Shown one piece after another: positions 59,612 to 64,000 of a stretch of 64,000 bases of DNA. The stretch spans positions 5,592,001 to 5,656,000 of the forward strand of contig NC_045150.1 in NCBI RefSeq assembly GCF_008831285.2, given 5' to 3'. Under the pieces are notes generated by a model. It saw only the letters and a program-made list of their open reading frames with translations, had not been told where the DNA came from and did no database searches. How positions within the stretch are numbered: the first letter of the stretch is position 1; each line of letters opens with the position of its first letter. The position numbers and the translations under genes were made by a program. Source of the DNA: Nymphaea colorata (Eukaryota > Streptophyta > Magnoliopsida > Nymphaeales > Nymphaeaceae).

Positions 59612-61670
59612 AGCTGCTTAAAAGACCGTGGCAGCAGCGAAGACATCACTCTAAGTATCTGCGATTCGAATTTTAAATATACAGTCACTCTCCTTGTTAA
59701 CCAATTAAAGAAGAAGGTTCTAACAACATTTCATTCAGGGATGAAGTATATCAACAATTGAACCTGCAATAAAACATTATGATAGCATATATACATTGAT
59801 TATATATGCCGCTGTCAAGGTTTGCTTTGTCTATCGCTTGATGTTGTAAAATGTCGCTTTTCTTGTGATCTAAAATATTGTTAACGTTGTATCATTAAGA
59901 CATCGCAGATGATTTTCTTGTTGCGTGCTGTTTTTGTTGTCTGGCTTATTTTCTGTTGGTTACAAGAAACTGTCAATGTTTGACATTTTGGTAAGTATAA
60001 GAAGTTCTTATCTGTGTGTCACACGTTTATTTGGCTACTGAAGCTATCCGTCTATAGGAATTTAGCAATGCATTTTCCTACATGTTTTGTGGGTGCAATC
60101 CAACTAGTTGATTTAGAGGAAATTTATGATAAGTTATATTAAATGGTGTGAGGATTAAATATTTTGTTCCATGAAGTAGAGGATCCACATGTCAAAAAAC
60201 AAGGCAGTTGAAGGAAAGAATGGAGGATAAAGGAGTTTAAGAGGGAGGTGGAGCGGTCGTGAGGAAGTTTTCAAGTTTTGATAAGGTTAACATAAGTATT
60301 AACCAGAAGATGACCCGACCCCTTGGCTTGAATTTGGAGGTCCACATGCAGAGGCCAGTTGGCCTTTTCTTGAATTAGAGGAAATGAGTGGAGTTGCATC
60401 GACACTGCTCAGATGAGATTAGGCTTCTATCTTGCCACCGATATGTGTCGGGTAGGGAGATTATAATCTTTTTCTTGAAAATTTGGCCCACAACCATATC
60501 CTTTATGTGATTCCGTCGTAGTCTGAGATCTCAGTGTCTCAGCAAATAAAACTTTGGCTTGCCAGTCTCATAGAATTATATCAAAAGAATGTTAAAACGC
60601 TAAAGTGGCAGCAAAATTCAAATTGTTGTGGCAAGATATATGTTCTCTTCTGTGTGATCATTTCAAAAAACTCATACCAGGAAGCAACTAAATTGTTTGT
60701 CCAGAAATCACTTTGGCTTGATTCGTTGACTTCAGGATATCTCTGCAGGATTCTGTGAGGTTGTTTTGTTGCTATGCTACCTTGCACTTTCGATATTTTC
60801 TTCCTTGTTGTGAAGATTTTGGCAATAAAATACAAGAAACCACCTTAGGAGACATTTTGTTGATATAGGACGCATTTAGTTGAACTCGAAACTAAGAAAC
60901 CGGCGGCTTCTCCGATGATAGACAAGCTGGGGTTGTGTAGGAAAGCCATCAGTTAAATTCAAAGCATTCCGTTTTCCTTGCTTAAAAAACTAAAAAGTGT
61001 CAACGTACAATGCCACTAGACCATGCACTTCGTCGTTAGTGGCCCAACAGTACAATAAATGACTAGCCGACAAGGATTACTACCCAAAAGGAAAACGAAA
61101 CGAAGGACGACTGCAATGACAATGAATCTGCAATCGGATCTCTTGTCAGCTTGTTCAGCAATGGAGAAACGCTCTGGTGTTCAAAGCTCATAAAAACCGT
61201 TTGAAAACACAAAACCTGGAGGGAATGCGGCAATGAATGACTGCCAGCCAAGATTAAATCTAGTACGTGGATTCCGCAAGAGGCACCTTTGAAGTGGAGA
61301 TTCAACCAGATAGATGATAATATATACAGTGTTTTGATTAATTAATCTACTCTCAACATATAATCGGTAAGGGTTTATACAGAAAATAAGTAAAATGTCC
61401 ACACAATCATGAGCACAAAGAGCTGCAGAAAACATGGAAGTGTGAAATATAAATCTCCCTCTTAAACTAGGTCACACGTAATGATAGCTGCCATAAATGT
61501 ACAAGCACTGTTACAAGAAAATTGTTCCTTTCCAATTACATAAAAGGCTATAAAATTACACAGATGATGGACATATATTACACCACATGGCAGGACAGCA
61601 AATTCATTGAGGTAAAGATCACAAAGATATTTCAGCAAGGTGGAGAGAACAAATTGAGTACAGGTCGAAA
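59612..61670. other. Intergenic DNA, nothing recognised
   Basis: No exon, repeat or RNA gene that I can support, apart from short open frames at 60534-60758, 60581-60835 and 61063-61435 without recognisable domains. The part nearest 61670 may be 3'-flanking sequence of the genes on the minus strand. Confidence 0.35.
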
Positions 61671-62104
61671 TCACCCAAGGGCGACTAGAGACAAAGTTGG
61701 CACCTTTGCTCTGTGTGCTGCAGATAAAGCAGCAATTCCTCTCAGGTTGCTTGCAACTGCAGCATTCATTCCCACTGTTCCAGAATTGATAGAAAACGTG
61801 GCCAAGGAAAAAGATGCAACGAGCATGTCATGAACCCTTTTGAGCTGTAGGTCTCACAAACATCTGACATTCACGCATGTAAATTTAACCACGTTCTCGC
61901 TTGTGGAGTTGTGGTGTTGCCAACTAACCTCGTTAGTGGTTAGTTTTGAAACTAATGAAAGAAATTTGAGAAGCTTCAAGGATGCCTTCATGCAACTTCT
62001 GCATCTTTCGTTATTCAACTTCAAACTATAAGAAGGAATTTTAGAACCTGTACAGCCAGCTGACCACCATTTATATCAGCTCCAAACCCTACTGGAACAA
62101 ACAT
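61671..62104 (-). CDS. Candidate two-exon small protein downstream of E2F
   Basis: The exon at 62104-62048 (starting MFVPVGFGADINGGQLAVQ) joins in frame to the exon at 61844-61671 (LKRVHDMLVASFSL ... AKVPTLSLVALG, TGA) across a 203-nt intron with GT-AG ends and a CTAAC branch-like motif, giving 76 aa. A TGA directly precedes the ATG. The second exon is Ala/Ser-rich with an amphipathic look. I do not recognise the protein. The region starts 105 bp past the E2F stop and could simply be the E2F 3' UTR, or an alternative E2F 3' end, rather than a separate gene. Confidence 0.3.
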
Positions 62105-62208
62105 TCAGCAAGGTTGCCCGTCAGTGAGTTACGTGCAGTCATACTCAAAATGGGCGAGCTGAGTGGCATATTTAGGCATTAAGTGGTCCATAGTGATTTG
62201 CTCTTAAC

Positions 62209-64000
62209 TCATCTCCTAGTTGGCGTGGATACCTGTGAACTATGTGGCAACTCAACAACACTAGAAGATGGGGTATGTGGCTGTGGTGGTTGTGAGATAA
62301 CATCACCGATGCCAAACCCATCCACTTCCATTCTATCCATCCCATCCCACATCATTTCAGCTGGAAAGAGTTAAGCACTTAACAAAATAATAATGATCAA
62401 TATCAACATTAAATAACAGGATAACAATGACCTTAAAAAAAAGGATACATTCTGCCTTCCACATATCAGTGATGCTGATACCAGGATCCATTTGCAGCCA
62501 ATAATCCTCACTCTGCAACATGCAAATCATCCCCTCAATGTGACCACAAGTATGCTGCTATATTAATAAGGTACAACATGAATTTCTGCCTAAAAAAAGG
62601 CCTCTTCAAAATTGAAGAAATGACAAGAATCTAAACAATATGTACCATAGAAACATTCTTGACTCCAGCAGTAGGTTTGAAGAAGGTACTAGATTTATTT
62701 GTACTATTATCATTTTATTTGTGTTGAGATTCCACTTGCAGATGTAAGAATTTAAAGCCTGATGCTTTTCAAAAAACCCATACGATGCACTCAATACTTA
62801 CATCAATGTCTGAGGGGACAATTTTCATGATCCCTCCTACAGAATCATGTGCAGCATTCACATCAGGAGATGTGCTTTGCAAGTCTTGATGCATGGTTTC
62901 TGTGTCTGTTGCCATATTTACTTGTGTTGCCATTTCTGCCTGATTAACCATGTCAGCAGACTTTGGAGAAGCGGCAGGTGGCAGAATTTGTTGTGCAGCA
63001 ACATCAGTCACCTCAAATTTCACGTATCGACTGAACAAAGACAGAAGCATGTAAACACAACTGCAATATATTTCCTAGTTGCTACTCATCTCTTAGAAAT
63101 AAACAGGAGATAACTGATTACCTGAGAAGGTAAACATCTATTGGTCCCATGGTACTTCTAAGAACCATCCTGTATCTTCTTTGAGGATAATCAACAGCCT
63201 GGGTGCATGCTTCACAAAATTAAATAAAGATAATCACCCAAGAAAACCTACAAATAATAGCTTTGCAAAAATAAATCTGGAAACTCATCTTGTAAACCTT
63301 ATCAGCATAAATCGCTCACCTCATCAGGATCTGGAACTTCCAACGTAGTACCATGAGGTGCTTTAATTGCAATTAGAGTATCCCTCTGTAAAACGGAACA
63401 TGGGACGGCATAAATAACATTGCAAACAGAGCAAAATGCAATTTCGGTTCAAAAGTTGAGGATAGATCAAGCTACAGGGGCATAACATTAGACCAGTGTA
63501 CCAGAAAGCATGGGACTCCCATTATGTCTTCCTCTTTCACATACAACAACCTGTGAAAATAATAATTATTGAGAGAAAGCATCTTAATATGTGTGTGCGC
63601 GTGCACGTGAGTGATAGAGAGAGAGAGAGAGAGAGTACTTTTTGTTGTTCTCATCCTCACTTAGCTCCCTCAACCTTTCTTGCATTTCACTGTCACAAAC
63701 ATAATATTTGAATTTTTTTCACATTACTTCATCTTCTATAAGATTCAAGCAACATGGCAAATGGTCAGACCTTATACGCTCATCTAGTCTATGCTCCTCA
63801 AGGGCAAGGTTTTCAACATCTGTCTGTATACAAACAATAAAAGACTAATCATAACATAATATAGAACCAACGAACTGAAGAATCATTCAGAAAAACAGCT
63901 GAAAGACTCAAAACAACTTTAATGTTTCAAGAGACTGGTGGGAACCTATTTCACACCAACAATGGATACCAGTACGGCAATGTATAAGTCCTATTAGCAA
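62209..64000 (-). CDS. E2F: E2F transcription factor (E2FA/B/C type), 3' part; 5' end outside window
   Basis: Eight exons on the minus strand: 63823-63771, 63689-63639, 63550-63502, 63385-63320, 63198-63122, 63030-62802, 62512-62449 and 62360-62209. All have GT-AG borders and a continuous frame, giving 246 codons here. They encode the leucine-rich dimerisation helix (LALEEHRLDE, MQERLRELSEDENN), the marked box (YVKEEDIMGVPCF, LIAIKAPHGTTLEVPDPDE, VDYPQRRYRMVLRSTMGPID), a Gln/Thr-rich linker and the C-terminal SEDYWLQMDPGISITDMW motif that in plant E2Fs binds retinoblastoma-related protein. The winged-helix DNA-binding domain must lie in exons beyond 64000. Typical E2Fs pair with DP and control S-phase genes. 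The dimerisation and RBR-binding motifs exclude the DP-independent E2F-like/DEL class. At the family's QFEEKFEE site this protein reads RYVKFEVTD. Confidence 0.93.

Noticed and set aside
61522..61833. 103-codon plus-strand open frame
   Set aside because: It is antisense to the candidate exon at 61671-61844 and has no recognisable domain. The minus-strand reading has splice sites that fit.

Overview
This is a plant nuclear genomic window, almost certainly from a flowering plant. It has sparse, intron-rich genes of plant families (HVA22, plant-type E2F, a MIKC MADS-box remnant), AT-rich intergenic DNA with long TA/GA microsatellites, and many nested transposons (Ty1/copia, hAT-like, SINE, CACTA-like). 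The two large introns of the HVA22 gene (4.2 and 3.4 kb) fit a lineage with long introns. The sequence alone does not fix the species. There is no bacterial, organellar or viral gene content.

Layout. 0-20 kb is gene-poor. It holds a hAT-like element with near-perfect 8-bp target duplications (2549-3042), a CACTA-type terminus (5097), and two gene fragments: a MADS-box K-domain/C-terminal fragment (5682-6173, minus) and a fragment of an E2F gene that keeps its introns (7162-7466, plus). It also has a 151-bp tandem duplication (11097-11401) and a broken copia gag/protease (11963-13011, minus). 21.2-30.8 kb carries a complete six-exon HVA22/TB2-DP1 family gene on the plus strand. 36.2-37.5 kb, 48.6-49.9 kb and 54.3-55.7 kb hold three dispersed copies of one single-exon plant-specific gene locus on the minus strand. 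The first is intact, the second is open but diverged, and the third is a deletion pseudogene. The copies share promoter blocks and a 3' hairpin, and copy 3 has gained a SINE and an inverted second promoter. Between them lie copia pol fragments that have themselves been hit by TIR elements with matching target duplications (40.4-40.85, 45.87-46.42, 46.5-47.45 kb). 55.9-58.6 kb is a 5'-truncated copia element. 62.2-64.0 kb is the 3' two-thirds of an E2F transcription factor gene on the minus strand. Its DNA-binding exons lie beyond the right edge.

How it fits together. The real cellular genes are HVA22 (membrane shaping/ER trafficking), E2F (cell-cycle transcription) and the WAYLQ-motif small protein family (function unknown). 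They do not form a pathway. The most informative biology is evolutionary: a gene locus triplicated and then dismantled by CpG decay, a microhomology deletion and SINE insertion, with a promoter duplicated head-to-head as an inverted repeat. In addition, an E2F fragment sits about 55 kb from a full E2F gene and 1 kb from a MADS fragment. I found no clearly new multi-gene system. The best leads are the inverted promoter (55.47-55.68 kb), the foldback locus at 49.98-50.96 kb and the E2F/MADS fragment cluster.
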